The notes under the pieces are model-generated. The model saw nothing but the letters and a program-made list of their open reading frames with translations. It did no database searches and was not told where the DNA came from. This document shows positions 25,324 to 33,469 of a DNA stretch of 44,335 nt, one piece after another (positions within the stretch are counted from its first letter, which is position 1; every line of letters begins with the position of its first letter). The position numbers were made by a program, and so were the translations under genes. The DNA comes from Clostridium sp. 1001271B_151109_B4 (GTDB taxonomy: Bacteria; Bacillota; Clostridia; Clostridiales; Clostridiaceae), in the NCBI RefSeq assembly GCF_015670405.1, contig NZ_JADPBQ010000022.1:1-44335 (forward strand), given 5' to 3'.

Positions 25324-26271
25324 TTAAAAAATAATACTTATACCCCAATTTATAATTATTGCCATAACGCAACCTAATATAGAACTACCATATAATATAT
25401 TATTTGTATTATTAACCTTATCGATATCTATTTTTTCTATATCATCACCTATAGTTGGTTTTTCTACAAGCTTTCCAAAATAATAGTTTGCCCCACCTAA
25501 CTGAACATTTAAAGCACCTGCTACAGCTGCTTCTGGGTGTGCACTATTCGGGCTACTATGATTATTTTTATCCCTTTTATAAATTTTAAAACTATTTTTA
25601 TAATCTAAACCTAAAATAAAAGATACTACTCCAATAAAATATCCACTTAATCTTGCAGGAATATAATTAAATACATCATCTAATTTTGCTGGAAAATATC
25701 CAAATTCAATATACTTATCATTTTTATATCCAAACATAGAGTCCATAGTATTTACTGCCTTATATAAAAATGCTAATGGCGCTCCTCCTATCCCAGCATA
25801 AAAAAGTGGTGCTATAACTCCATCAGACATATTTTCAGCTACAGTTTCTACAACCGCCTTTAATATTTCTTCTTTTCCTAAGCTTTGTGTATCTCTCCCT
25901 ACTATATATGATAATTGCCTTCTTGCTCCTTCAATATCATCTTTAATAACATATTTAACAACCTTTAACCCCTCATCCTTAAGTGCCTTTGTTGATATAC
26001 AAAAATAAATCATTATAGCCCCTAGTATCATTGATATAATTGGACTAATGTTATATGTAACTTTAATTAATAAATAATTAAATATAAATACTACTGAAAT
26101 TACTACTATCCAAGTTAATAAGCCTGCAACTTTTAAGTATGTCTTTAATATGTTTCTAAAGAATTCTTCCACCTTCTTGCATAATGCTCCTATTATTCTA
26201 ATTGGATGAATAGGATTTTGTGGATCACCTATTATTAAGTCTAATAAAAACCCTAATATTATTTCTATCAT
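25324..26271 (-). CDS. cbiB: Adenosylcobinamide-phosphate synthase CbiB
   Basis: A 315-residue membrane enzyme that joins aminopropanol phosphate to adenosylcobyric acid. The family marks are DLIIGDPQNPIHPIRIIGALCKKVE at the start, GRDTQSLGKEEILKAVVETVAENMSDGVIAPLFY near 120-155, and HPEAAVAGALNVQLGGANYYFG near 250. About five membrane segments are present. Length is normal. It lies between cobC and cobD in one run with spacings of 12-20 bases. Confidence 0.95.
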   Translation of the reverse strand: MIEIILGFLLDLIIGDPQNPIHPIRIIGALCKKVEEFFRNILKTYLKVAGLLTWIVVISVVFIFNYLLIKVTYNISPIISMILGAIMIYFCISTKALKDEGLKVVKYVIKDDIEGARRQLSYIVGRDTQSLGKEEILKAVVETVAENMSDGVIAPLFYAGIGGAPLAFLYKAVNTMDSMFGYKNDKYIEFGYFPAKLDDVFNYIPARLSGYFIGVVSFILGLDYKNSFKIYKRDKNNHSSPNSAHPEAAVAGALNVQLGGANYYFGKLVEKPTIGDDIEKIDIDKVNNTNNILYGSSILGCVMAIIINWGISIIF

Positions 26272-26290
26272 TTTTCTAACCTTTCTATAA

Positions 26291-26893
26291 CTAAATTTTA
26301 TTTATCTCTTTAAATTTAATATTATTATCTACCTTTTCTAAAATAATTTCATAGCCTCTTCCACATGCTGGTTGATGCTCATAAAAACTTTTACTGCTAT
26401 CATAAAATATTTCTAATATAGTTCCTATTGTACCACCATGCGAAACTAAAACTACTTTCCTCATACCTTCTAAATAACACATATCTATAAACAGATTAAA
26501 TACTTCTTTTATTCTTTTTTTATATTGACTCTTACTTTCTCCATTAGGACATAATACTTGTCCGCTTTTATCTGTAATCCACTTAATATATTCTTTATTT
26601 TCTTTAAGCATATCATAACTTTTCATTTCAAAATCTCCAAAATTATATTCCCAAAACTCATTAATTTCACTATATGTTTTTTGGGGATATAAAATTTCTA
26701 ATGTTTCATTTGCTCTTTTTGCTCCGCTACTAAAAAGACTAGTACACTCTGGATACTTTACTGTATTTTTAATATCATATAATTCTTTTTTTCCTCTTTC
26801 ACTTAATGATATATCCGTCTTTCCACAATACAGATGCTTTTCATTAGCTTCTGTTTTTCCATGCCTAATTAAATAAACCTTTAGCTTTTTCAT
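26291..26893 (-). CDS. cobC: Histidine phosphatase, likely alpha-ribazole phosphatase CobC
   Basis: A 200-residue phosphoglycerate-mutase-fold phosphatase with the catalytic RHG (LIRHGKTEAN, near residue 10) and second histidine in VLVSHGGTIG. CobC removes the 5' phosphate of alpha-ribazole or of the cobalamin phosphate. The fold is certain; the CobC assignment comes from being the first gene of the cobC-cbiB-cobD run, because the family is otherwise broad. AAGGAG precedes the ATG. Confidence 0.8.
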   Translation of the reverse strand: MKKLKVYLIRHGKTEANEKHLYCGKTDISLSERGKKELYDIKNTVKYPECTSLFSSGAKRANETLEILYPQKTYSEINEFWEYNFGDFEMKSYDMLKENKEYIKWITDKSGQVLCPNGESKSQYKKRIKEVFNLFIDMCYLEGMRKVVLVSHGGTIGTILEIFYDSSKSFYEHQPACGRGYEIILEKVDNNIKFKEINKI

Positions 26894-26925
26894 ACCATCT
26901 TTTCTCCTTACAATTATCTCTTACG

Positions 26926-26954
26926 AGAATATCATTTTTAAATCTTTTCCACAA
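26926..26954 (-). promoter_or_regulatory. Candidate promoter of cobC-cbiB-cobD
   Basis: Minus-strand TTGTGG (26954-26949), 17-base spacer, TATTCT (26931-26926), ending 33 bases before the cobC start. A separate promoter is needed because a terminator (27371-27391) lies upstream. The match is moderate only. Confidence 0.35.
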
Positions 26955-27028
26955 CTAAGTTTTTGTTAATTATTATATTATTTAATTTAACTACCTTTGT
27001 TTTAACTGTTACTATAAGTAAATTTTAG

Positions 27029-27421
27029 TTAATTTCTAAATTCTTTATTAATATTTTTAACAGTGATCCTGAATTGATTTCAAAGGGTATACCATCATTA
27101 AACATATATTTCTTTGGATTTTTTATGATGGCATTACAATTTGCATGACAAGCAACCTTCGTTGCATTAAAAAGTCCAAAGCAATCAATATTTTTCTCAT
27201 TGCTTCGTAAAGTTATAATTGTAATTCCAGTTACACTAATTTTGCCTAATTTATTTAACTTAGGAGTTTATGGTGTATTTTTAGCTGAATCAATTTCTAA
27301 CTTTATCTGTGAAATTTCCAGCCTTACAACTATACTACTTACAGTATGGCCATCTTTAAAAAAAGAAAAACCAACAAATAATTTTTGTTGGCTAAATCTA
27401 GTATATAAACTTAATTCTTAA
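27029..27421 (+). pseudogene. C-terminal fragment of a MATE efflux transporter
   Basis: The frame reads LISKFFINIFNSDPELISKG, NIYFFGFFMMALQFA, a TGA stop, QATFVALKSPKQSIFFSLLR, VIIVIPVTLILPNLFNLGVY and GVFLAESISNF, a clear MATE C-terminal quarter (the typical SDPEL and LR..I..IP..LILP..G..GVFLAEP pattern). The TGA replaces what is probably a Gly codon. The first three quarters are missing. An ATG at 27200 allows a 73-codon frame, but this is only the fragment's end. It lies on the strand opposite to the cobalamin genes, between cobC and the short cobU paralog. Confidence 0.85.
27371..27391 (-). terminator. Terminator of the cobT-cobU-cobS unit
   Basis: An 8-bp stem (27371-27378 and 27384-27391) with a 5-base loop followed on the minus strand by a T-rich run, starting 27 bases past the stop of the short cobU paralog. 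It lies inside the tail of the MATE fragment. Confidence 0.75.
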
Positions 27422-27795
27422 CTTTTAATTATTGTTGGTATACCACAAAAAACTCTATATACACAGGAAGATTCTTTTGATAAATATTGAAGACATCTTC
27501 CTGTTTCTTCTCTCCACATTCTATCTTCTTTTTTTAATGGAACTATTCCACTTGATATTTCGTCAGAAATTATTATTTTATCTTTAAATAAATTTATATT
27601 TTCTTTTATATATTCAAGTGAACTTTTATTTTTCAATGTATTATTATATGTAAATTTATGAATTCCGCAAATAACTTTTTTAGAAAAATCTATTTTATCA
27701 TCATTACAGTAAAATATATTCTCTTCATCAATATTAAACTTTTCTTTGATAAAATCTTTTTTCCCGTTATATGCTCCACCAAAAACTAATATCAT
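27418..27795 (-). CDS. Short CobU-like protein (adenosylcobinamide kinase/guanylyltransferase paralog)
   Basis: A 125-residue protein, against about 180-195 for CobU. It keeps a P-loop-like GGAYNGKKDF (near 5-14), the strand IIISDEISSGIVP, and the C-terminal R.WREETGR.LQYL...V.RV.CGIP pattern of CobU, but lacks the central helix carrying the CobU guanylylated histidine. It may be a dedicated cobinamide kinase, a regulatory subunit, or redundant. It follows cobS by about 46 bases and ends at a terminator. AAGGAG precedes the ATG. Confidence 0.75.
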   Translation of the reverse strand: MILVFGGAYNGKKDFIKEKFNIDEENIFYCNDDKIDFSKKVICGIHKFTYNNTLKNKSSLEYIKENINLFKDKIIISDEISSGIVPLKKEDRMWREETGRCLQYLSKESSCVYRVFCGIPTIIKS

Positions 27796-27841
27796 GTTTT
27801 TCTCCTTAGAACTAAATTTGTTTTATTATGAATATCTAATA

Positions 27842-28627
27842 TTAAATAAAACTTAAAACTAAAACTCCAATAGCTTCTGCAATAACAAGCCCATATCCAG
27901 CACTATCTCCAGACATTCCATCAAATTCTTTAGCTGCATTATTAACTAAAAAAGTACTTATTAAAATCATTCCTAAGCTAATTATTAATCCATATATTCC
28001 AAAAATAACTACTGAAATTACACTTGCTATTATTAAGCCTAATAACAATATAATCTTATCTACTTTTCCAGTCCCTTGTTTGAAAAATGCTCCTAACGAA
28101 CTTCCTTTCATTGATTCTTTTGATAATAATAAATATCCCATTAAACTTCTTGATATAATAGGTATTAAAATTAATCCTACAGAACTACTATTAAGATTAT
28201 TAATAGTGCTTTCATTAATATTATTGCTTATTACTGTATAAAGTGTAGAAAAGTTTACTATAAATAACATAATTACAGATATAACTGCAAACGCCCCAGT
28301 ATGAGGATCCTTTAATATTCTTAACTTCTCCTGCTTATCCCTTCTAGAAAGAAGTGCATCACAAACATCCATATATCCGTCTAAATGAAGCATTCCAGTT
28401 AAAACAAATGGTGTTATTAACGTAACTGCAGTAGTTACCATAGTGCTAGCCCCTAATAAATTTAGTATTCTAAAAACTCCATACCAAATAACACCTACAA
28501 TTAACCCTATTATAGGATAAAACTTCATTATATTTTTTCCACCTTCATCATCCCATTCATATCTAGGTAATGGAATAATAGTAAACATGCTTATTGCCAT
28601 TAAAAATCCCTTAAAATATTTTTTCAT
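27842..28627 (-). CDS. cobS: Adenosylcobinamide-GDP ribazoletransferase CobS
   Basis: A 261-residue membrane enzyme joining adenosylcobinamide-GDP with alpha-ribazole (phosphate) to complete cobalamin. FLMAISMFTIIPLP at the start, the acidic HLDGYMDVCDALLSRRD followed by ILKDPHTGAFAV, and the C-terminal DGMSGDSAGYGLVIAEA are CobS signatures; about six membrane segments follow. GGAGG lies before the start. It is 31 bases after cobU. Confidence 0.95.
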   Translation of the reverse strand: MKKYFKGFLMAISMFTIIPLPRYEWDDEGGKNIMKFYPIIGLIVGVIWYGVFRILNLLGASTMVTTAVTLITPFVLTGMLHLDGYMDVCDALLSRRDKQEKLRILKDPHTGAFAVISVIMLFIVNFSTLYTVISNNINESTINNLNSSSVGLILIPIISRSLMGYLLLSKESMKGSSLGAFFKQGTGKVDKIILLLGLIIASVISVVIFGIYGLIISLGMILISTFLVNNAAKEFDGMSGDSAGYGLVIAEAIGVLVLSFI

Positions 28628-28658
28628 TTTTCCTCCTTTGGATTCGTCTATGACTGCA

Positions 28659-29243
28659 TTATATTTCTTTACCCTTATGATAAATTATATTTCCATAAGA
28701 ACATTCAACTACTGTATCAGCTATCTTTGCTAATTTTCTATTTATAATTCCTATTTCTTTTCTGAAACTTTCTGTATAACAATCATATTCAATACTATCA
28801 CTAAATAAATAATCTGATACTATAACTATATTTTTAGAATTATTAATAATTTCTAATACTCCAGCCAAAATCTCCTCACTAACATCTTTATAAAACTCTT
28901 TCCCCTTAAACATAGAATTTGTAATAAGAGATGTTATACTATCTATTAAAACAGTATCTTCTGCTCCTATAATCTTTGAAACTTTACTCATATTTAATGT
29001 TTCTTCTATTGTATTAAATCCATACCCTTCTCTTTCTCTTAAATGATTTTCTATCCTTTTTAAATCTTCTAAGTCGTATGGATTCATCGTTGCAACATAA
29101 TATAATTTTCCAAATTCTCTTTCTATAACTCTATCTAACTGAGTCTTTATAGGACTTTTTAAACTTTCATTTAATAACTTAGCTAAATTTTGCGCAAACA
29201 TTGATTTTCCACTTTTAGCTCCACCAACTACTAAAACAATCAT
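28659..29243 (-). CDS. cobU: Bifunctional adenosylcobinamide kinase/guanylyltransferase CobU
   Basis: A 194-residue enzyme that phosphorylates adenosylcobinamide and then transfers GMP. P-loop GGAKSGKS (7-14), YVATMNPYD, and RIENHLREREGYGFNTIE, where the histidine matches the CobU guanylylated His; then DSITSLITN and the DYLFSDSIEYD end region. Residues 31-45 hold an insertion after the P-loop helix not found in the shortest family members. It lies 8 bases after cobT with TAGGAG as ribosome binding site. Confidence 0.92.
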   Translation of the reverse strand: MIVLVVGGAKSGKSMFAQNLAKLLNESLKSPIKTQLDRVIEREFGKLYYVATMNPYDLEDLKRIENHLREREGYGFNTIEETLNMSKVSKIIGAEDTVLIDSITSLITNSMFKGKEFYKDVSEEILAGVLEIINNSKNIVIVSDYLFSDSIEYDCYTESFRKEIGIINRKLAKIADTVVECSYGNIIYHKGKEI

Positions 29244-29251
29244 CTTATCTC

Positions 29252-30352
29252 CTAAACTATATAGTTTTCTTCCCCTCTAACTTCCTCTAAATAATCATCA
29301 TTTATTTCGGCTTCATCAAATGTTGCCATATTGTTCATCATTGCACAACTAAATTCAATTACTGAAAATGCTATAGGACATCCGCTACCTTCTCCTAATC
29401 TCATATCTAAATTGAGCATAGGCTCTAAGTCTAATTCTTTCATAGCAATATTATAACCTATTTCTTTAGAGCAGTGTGATGTTATTAAATACTCTCTAAC
29501 TAATGGGTTCATCCTTACTGCTGCTAATGCAGCCACCACTGATATAAATCCATCTATAACTATAGGAATTTTATAATATGCAGCTCCTAAAAACACTCCT
29601 ACCATTCCAGCTATATCAAATCCTCCAACTTTAGAAAGTACATCAATAGGATCTTTTTTATCTGGATTATTGACTTTAATGGCTTCTGATACTACCCATT
29701 TTTTCTTTTCAAAAGCTTCTTTAGTTATTCCTGCACCCTTGCCAACAGCTTCTTCGATACTACATCCAGATAAACTTACAAGGATAGAACTACTTGTTGT
29801 TGTATTTCCTATGCCCATTTCTCCAACACCTAATATGTTATATCCCTCTTCATAAGCTTTCCCTGCCATTTCAATTCCTATATTTATTGCTCTTATACAT
29901 TCTTCATAGCTCATAGCTTGTCCTTTAACTATGTTGTAAGTTCCTTTTCTTATTTTTCTATCTATAGCTCCTGGAATGTTCCTATCTGTATTTACTCCTA
30001 TATCAACAACTTTTAAATCACAATTATTTTCTTTAGCAAGTACAGCAACACCTGTTAGTCCCCTTGAAAAGTTAATTGTTTGTGCCAGTGTTACACTTTG
30101 AGGTGCTGAAGCAACTCCTTCCTCTACAACCCCATTATCTGATGACATTATAATAATACATTTTTTATTGATGGAGTTTTTTACCTTACCTGTAATCCCA
30201 GCAAGCTTTATTGCAATGTCTTCCAATTTTCCTAAACTTCCTAAAGGTTTTGCAAGTGAATCAACTCTTACTTTAGCTTCTTCCATAACCTCATTATTTA
30301 ATCCTTTTATACCATTAATAACTTTTTTCAAGATTAATTTTTCATCTATCAT
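29252..30352 (-). CDS. cobT: Nicotinate-nucleotide-dimethylbenzimidazole phosphoribosyltransferase CobT
   Basis: A 366-residue enzyme that activates the lower-ligand base to its alpha-ribotide. Recognised by RVDSLAKPLGSLGKLEDIAIKLAGI at 27-50, MSSDNGVVEEGVASAPQ, GEMGIGNTTTSS, IVIDGFISVVAALAA, and the C-terminal LDMRLGEGSGCPIAF with the catalytic Glu. Length is standard. It heads the cobT-cobU-cobS-short cobU unit; a TTGACA/TATTAT promoter lies upstream, and no riboswitch was found there. Confidence 0.96.
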   Translation of the reverse strand: MIDEKLILKKVINGIKGLNNEVMEEAKVRVDSLAKPLGSLGKLEDIAIKLAGITGKVKNSINKKCIIIMSSDNGVVEEGVASAPQSVTLAQTINFSRGLTGVAVLAKENNCDLKVVDIGVNTDRNIPGAIDRKIRKGTYNIVKGQAMSYEECIRAINIGIEMAGKAYEEGYNILGVGEMGIGNTTTSSSILVSLSGCSIEEAVGKGAGITKEAFEKKKWVVSEAIKVNNPDKKDPIDVLSKVGGFDIAGMVGVFLGAAYYKIPIVIDGFISVVAALAAVRMNPLVREYLITSHCSKEIGYNIAMKELDLEPMLNLDMRLGEGSGCPIAFSVIEFSCAMMNNMATFDEAEINDDYLEEVRGEENYIV

Positions 30353-30396
30353 GATTTCACCCCAATTATTTATTTAAAATATCCTCTTTTTTTGTT

Positions 30397-30426
30397 ATAA
30401 TACTTTATAATTTGTTTAAATGTCAA
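30397..30426 (-). promoter_or_regulatory. Candidate cobT promoter
   Basis: Minus-strand TTGACA (30426-30421), 18-base spacer, TATTAT (30402-30397), 45 bases before the cobT start. It shares a 112-base divergent gap with the kinase gene. Confidence 0.5.
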
Positions 30427-30464
30427 CAATGATATATAAAGCAACTTTCATTTAGGAGAACAAT

Positions 30465-31322
30465 ATGAACACTACTGTAATTAATTTTTTACAAAATGAA
30501 GTAAAGTGGAATAAATTAAACATATCATCTATAGAAAAAATAGGTGGTCTTAGTAGCGAAAACTATAAAATTTCTTATAATAATAATTATTATTTTGTAA
30601 AAATTTGCACACATAATTATTTACATACTGATAGGGAAAATGAATTATCAATAATAAATAAAGCTATAAACATAAATTTAGCGCCACATTTATATTATTT
30701 TTCTACTAAAACAGGAAATATGATTAGCACTTGGATTAATGGTACTATGCCCTCCTTAAATGATTTTTCTTCAACTAAATTTCTGTATAAACTTTCTGTT
30801 TCTTTAAATAGTTTTCATAATTTAAAATGCCAAAAATATTTTAATCCTTTTAATCATATAAGAAAAAGAATAGAGCTATGTAAAGATTTAAAGCTACCCT
30901 TGCCTAAATCTATAAATGCACTTTTAGATTATTTGAAATTTTTAGAAGTTAAACTTAGTAAAAATCCTTTAATAGGACTTTGTCATAATGACTTAAATGC
31001 TTCAAATATTATTTTGACTGATGATAATTTGCATTTTGTAGATTATGAATACTCTTCTATGGGTGATGTATTTTTTGACTTAGCAACAATATCTTGGTTC
31101 TTAAATGAAGAATCTAGAAAAAAATTATTAGAACTTTACTTTAATGAATCTAATGAAAAACATTATGAAAAATTATTAGATTATCTTTTCATAGTCAAAT
31201 TTTATAATGCCACTTGGTCACTGCTTAAATCTTCTGACTCCAATTCTGACTATGATTATTTAACTGGAGCCGAAATAATATTTAATGATTTACTCGATTA
31301 TAACTCTATACGAAATTTTTAA
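30465..31322 (+). CDS. APH-fold phosphotransferase (choline kinase-like)
   Basis: A 285-residue small-molecule kinase with the aminoglycoside/choline kinase fold: N-terminal GGLSSENYKI nucleotide-binding loop, YYFVKIC with the ATP lysine, catalytic CHNDLNASNIIL (near 174-185) and metal-binding FVDYEYSSMGDVFFDLA. The HNDL-N and D-E-Y pattern is closest to choline/ethanolamine or thiamine kinases. The substrate is not known. It is divergent from cobT and shares the 112-base promoter gap. Start has TAGGAG and proper spacing. Confidence 0.82.
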   Translation: MNTTVINFLQNEVKWNKLNISSIEKIGGLSSENYKISYNNNYYFVKICTHNYLHTDRENELSIINKAININLAPHLYYFSTKTGNMISTWINGTMPSLNDFSSTKFLYKLSVSLNSFHNLKCQKYFNPFNHIRKRIELCKDLKLPLPKSINALLDYLKFLEVKLSKNPLIGLCHNDLNASNIILTDDNLHFVDYEYSSMGDVFFDLATISWFLNEESRKKLLELYFNESNEKHYEKLLDYLFIVKFYNATWSLLKSSDSNSDYDYLTGAEIIFNDLLDYNSIRNF

Positions 31323-31423
31323 TAAAAGAAATGAAAATCCTAAGTATAAATTACACTAATATTTCAAATTATTATTCAAAATCTTTTGTTAACTACATTT
31401 TATATTACTATGTATTATTCCTC

Positions 31424-31461
31424 AGTAAAAAAGAATAACATTTCTGTTATTCTTTTTTACT
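31424..31461. terminator. Bidirectional terminator between kinase and Cys-rich gene
   Basis: Perfect 17-bp inverted repeat (31424-31440 and 31445-31461) with a 4-base loop, and A/T runs inside the stem ends. It overlaps the stop of the minus-strand Cys-rich gene. Confidence 0.8.
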
Positions 31462-31783
31462 ACCTTTTGCTGTTACAATTATTTTCCAAACAATTTTCTA
31501 ATAAATCACTTATTGCATTTGTTAGTTGACAATTTGAATTCATAAAATAGCAATTAGTCATTTGATTATTCCAAGCATATAAAAATATTAGGAATAATAC
31601 TAAATTCATAAATCGTTGTCCGTAACACTGTAGTAAATTTAATAATTGACAAGCTAAAAATTCATTTGTTCCTTCTGTATCACTATTATTACCACAATAA
31701 TTTTCACAAAGTTCTTCTAACTCATCAGAATTTAAGTCATTTAATATATCATTTAAATTAGATGTCGATCTCAATGTACTCAA
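31460..31783 (-). CDS. Cys-rich hypothetical small protein
   Basis: Not recognised. A 107-residue acidic protein with eight cysteines (ELCENYC, ACQLL, QCYG, NCYF, NCQL, ENCLENNC) and one hydrophobic stretch FMNLVLFLIFLYAW near residue 60. The start codon is TTG with GAGAGG nine bases upstream; no better start exists. The cysteine spacing is not a known ferredoxin or zinc motif. It ends in a strong terminator. It could be a membrane-associated or spore-related protein, but nothing in the sequence proves this. Confidence 0.6.
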   Translation of the reverse strand: MSTLRSTSNLNDILNDLNSDELEELCENYCGNNSDTEGTNEFLACQLLNLLQCYGQRFMNLVLFLIFLYAWNNQMTNCYFMNSNCQLTNAISDLLENCLENNCNSKR

Positions 31784-31796
31784 TTTTCTTTTCCTC

Positions 31797-31877
31797 TCAA
31801 AAGTTATCTAATGCTTCATAATACGCCAAAAACATAGACATTGCTACACTTTTATATCTTTTATCTGAGTTAATTAT
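31797..31877 (-). pseudogene. Short coding-like stretch before the Cys-rich gene
   Basis: A 26-codon open frame ends in SDKRYKSVAMSMFLAYYEAL then DNF, followed by a TGA that abuts the ribosome binding site of the Cys-rich gene. It looks like the C-terminus of a protein but has no ATG/GTG/TTG with a ribosome binding site, so it is read here as a remnant or an unusually started leader peptide. The remaining gap to 32017 shows only a terminator (31969-32005). Confidence 0.3.
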
Positions 31878-31968
31878 TTATGTAAATTATTCCTTTTCTT
31901 AATAACTCTTTTAGCTAAATTTATATTTATTAAACACTCACTGATAATAATATGTAATAATCAATAAA

Positions 31969-32005
31969 AAAAATGTTACAACACAAAAAGTCTTGTAACA
32001 TTTTT
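31969..32005 (-). terminator. Terminator of the first MATE gene
   Basis: Perfect 13-bp stem (31969-31981 and 31993-32005) with T-runs, 12 bases past the stop of the MATE transporter. Confidence 0.8.
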
Positions 32006-32016
32006 AAAACTATATA

Positions 32017-33375
32017 TTAAACTTTTATACTTCCATGCTTTAACAAATGATTTATTCTTTTAAAATATGTTATACCTAATGGAATTGCCGCTGCAAACCA
32101 AGCTACTGGATCTGCTAAGCATATTCCTAAAAACTCTATATATCTTGGTAATGTAAATGCTACTACTGCTCTTGCAATAAGCTCATATGCTCCTGCCATC
32201 ATTGGAACAAATGAATCACCTATTCCTTGAAGTGCATTTCTATATATAAATATTAATCCAAGAGGTATAAAGAATATTGCTGATATATTAAGTACTTGTT
32301 GAGCATAGCTTAATATTTCTGCATCTGGATTATTTATAAACATCATAACAAAATATTTACCAAGGAATATTAATACTGCTGCAGAAATAAGACTAGTCAC
32401 TATAGAGATTTTAGTACATGCCTTAACACCTTCTTTTATACGATCATACTTCTTAGCGCCAAGATTTTGACCACAATATGTAGCCATAGTTACACCAAAA
32501 GTAATTGCTGGCTGCATTACAAGCTGAAGTGCTTTTGAAGCTGCAGTATATGATGCAATAATAGTAGATCCAAATACATTTAATGCAGATTGCACTGTCA
32601 TTATTCCAATTGCAGTTATTGAAAATTGAAGTGCCATTGGAATTCCTATTTTTAAATGCTTATGATAATATCTTTTCTTAACTTTAAAATCTTCTTTCTT
32701 AAGTCTTAAAATAGTAAATCTCTTATATGTATATATTAAGCAAAGTATTGCTGATACACCTTGAGAAATAATTGTTGCATAGGCAGCACCTGCAACCCCC
32801 ATATTAAAGTTAATTATAAATACTAAATCTAAAATTACATTTAATACTGAAGAAACTATTAAGAAATATAATGGTGTTTTACTATCACCTAATGCTCTTA
32901 ATATACTTGCAATTAGGTTATATGCAACAGTTGCTACAACTCCAGCATAAATTATTTTTATATATAAATACGCATCACCTATAATGTTTTCAGGTGTATT
33001 CATTAATCTTAATAAAGGCATAGCTCCTAATAAGCTAACTATTGTAATTACCACTACTGAAATTACAGTTAATGTAACAGCACTAGCAACTGCTTTACGT
33101 AATCCCTTTTCATCTTTAGCTCCAAATCTCTGAGAAACTAATACTGCAAACCCACTAGATAATCCAGTTGCAAATCCATTAACTAAAAATACCATTGAAC
33201 TAGTTGCTCCAACAGCTGCTAATGCATCTACTCCAACAAATCTACCAACTATTATAGTATCAACCATACTATAAAACTGTTGGAATACATTTCCTATTAA
33301 TAAAGGTATTGAAAATAGTAGAATTAACTTTACTGGATTACCTTTAGTCATATCATTCGTCATATTGTTTTTCAT
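32017..33375 (-). CDS. MATE-family efflux transporter
   Basis: A 452-residue, 12-segment membrane protein of the MATE (NorM/DinF) family exporting drugs or metabolites by Na+ or H+ antiport. Marks: N-terminal KLILLFSIPLLIGNVFQQFYSMVDTIIVGRFVG, repeated in the second half as GIPMALQFSITAIGIMTVQSALNVFG, showing the internal duplication. Full length. GGGGGAGATGAG precedes the ATG. Monocistronic with its own terminator. Confidence 0.92.
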   Translation of the reverse strand: MKNNMTNDMTKGNPVKLILLFSIPLLIGNVFQQFYSMVDTIIVGRFVGVDALAAVGATSSMVFLVNGFATGLSSGFAVLVSQRFGAKDEKGLRKAVASAVTLTVISVVVITIVSLLGAMPLLRLMNTPENIIGDAYLYIKIIYAGVVATVAYNLIASILRALGDSKTPLYFLIVSSVLNVILDLVFIINFNMGVAGAAYATIISQGVSAILCLIYTYKRFTILRLKKEDFKVKKRYYHKHLKIGIPMALQFSITAIGIMTVQSALNVFGSTIIASYTAASKALQLVMQPAITFGVTMATYCGQNLGAKKYDRIKEGVKACTKISIVTSLISAAVLIFLGKYFVMMFINNPDAEILSYAQQVLNISAIFFIPLGLIFIYRNALQGIGDSFVPMMAGAYELIARAVVAFTLPRYIEFLGICLADPVAWFAAAIPLGITYFKRINHLLKHGSIKV

Positions 33376-33469
33376 CCACTCATCTCCCCCTAACGTCTTA
33401 TTTCACAATTAAATAGAATATCATCTTTATTATACTTTTGCAAAACAAATTTTAAGATTCAATAATAAA

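Noticed and set aside
27200..27421. Independent 73-residue membrane protein
   Set aside because: The frame extends upstream through a TGA into recognisable MATE sequence and lacks a ribosome binding site; it is the tail of a dead gene.
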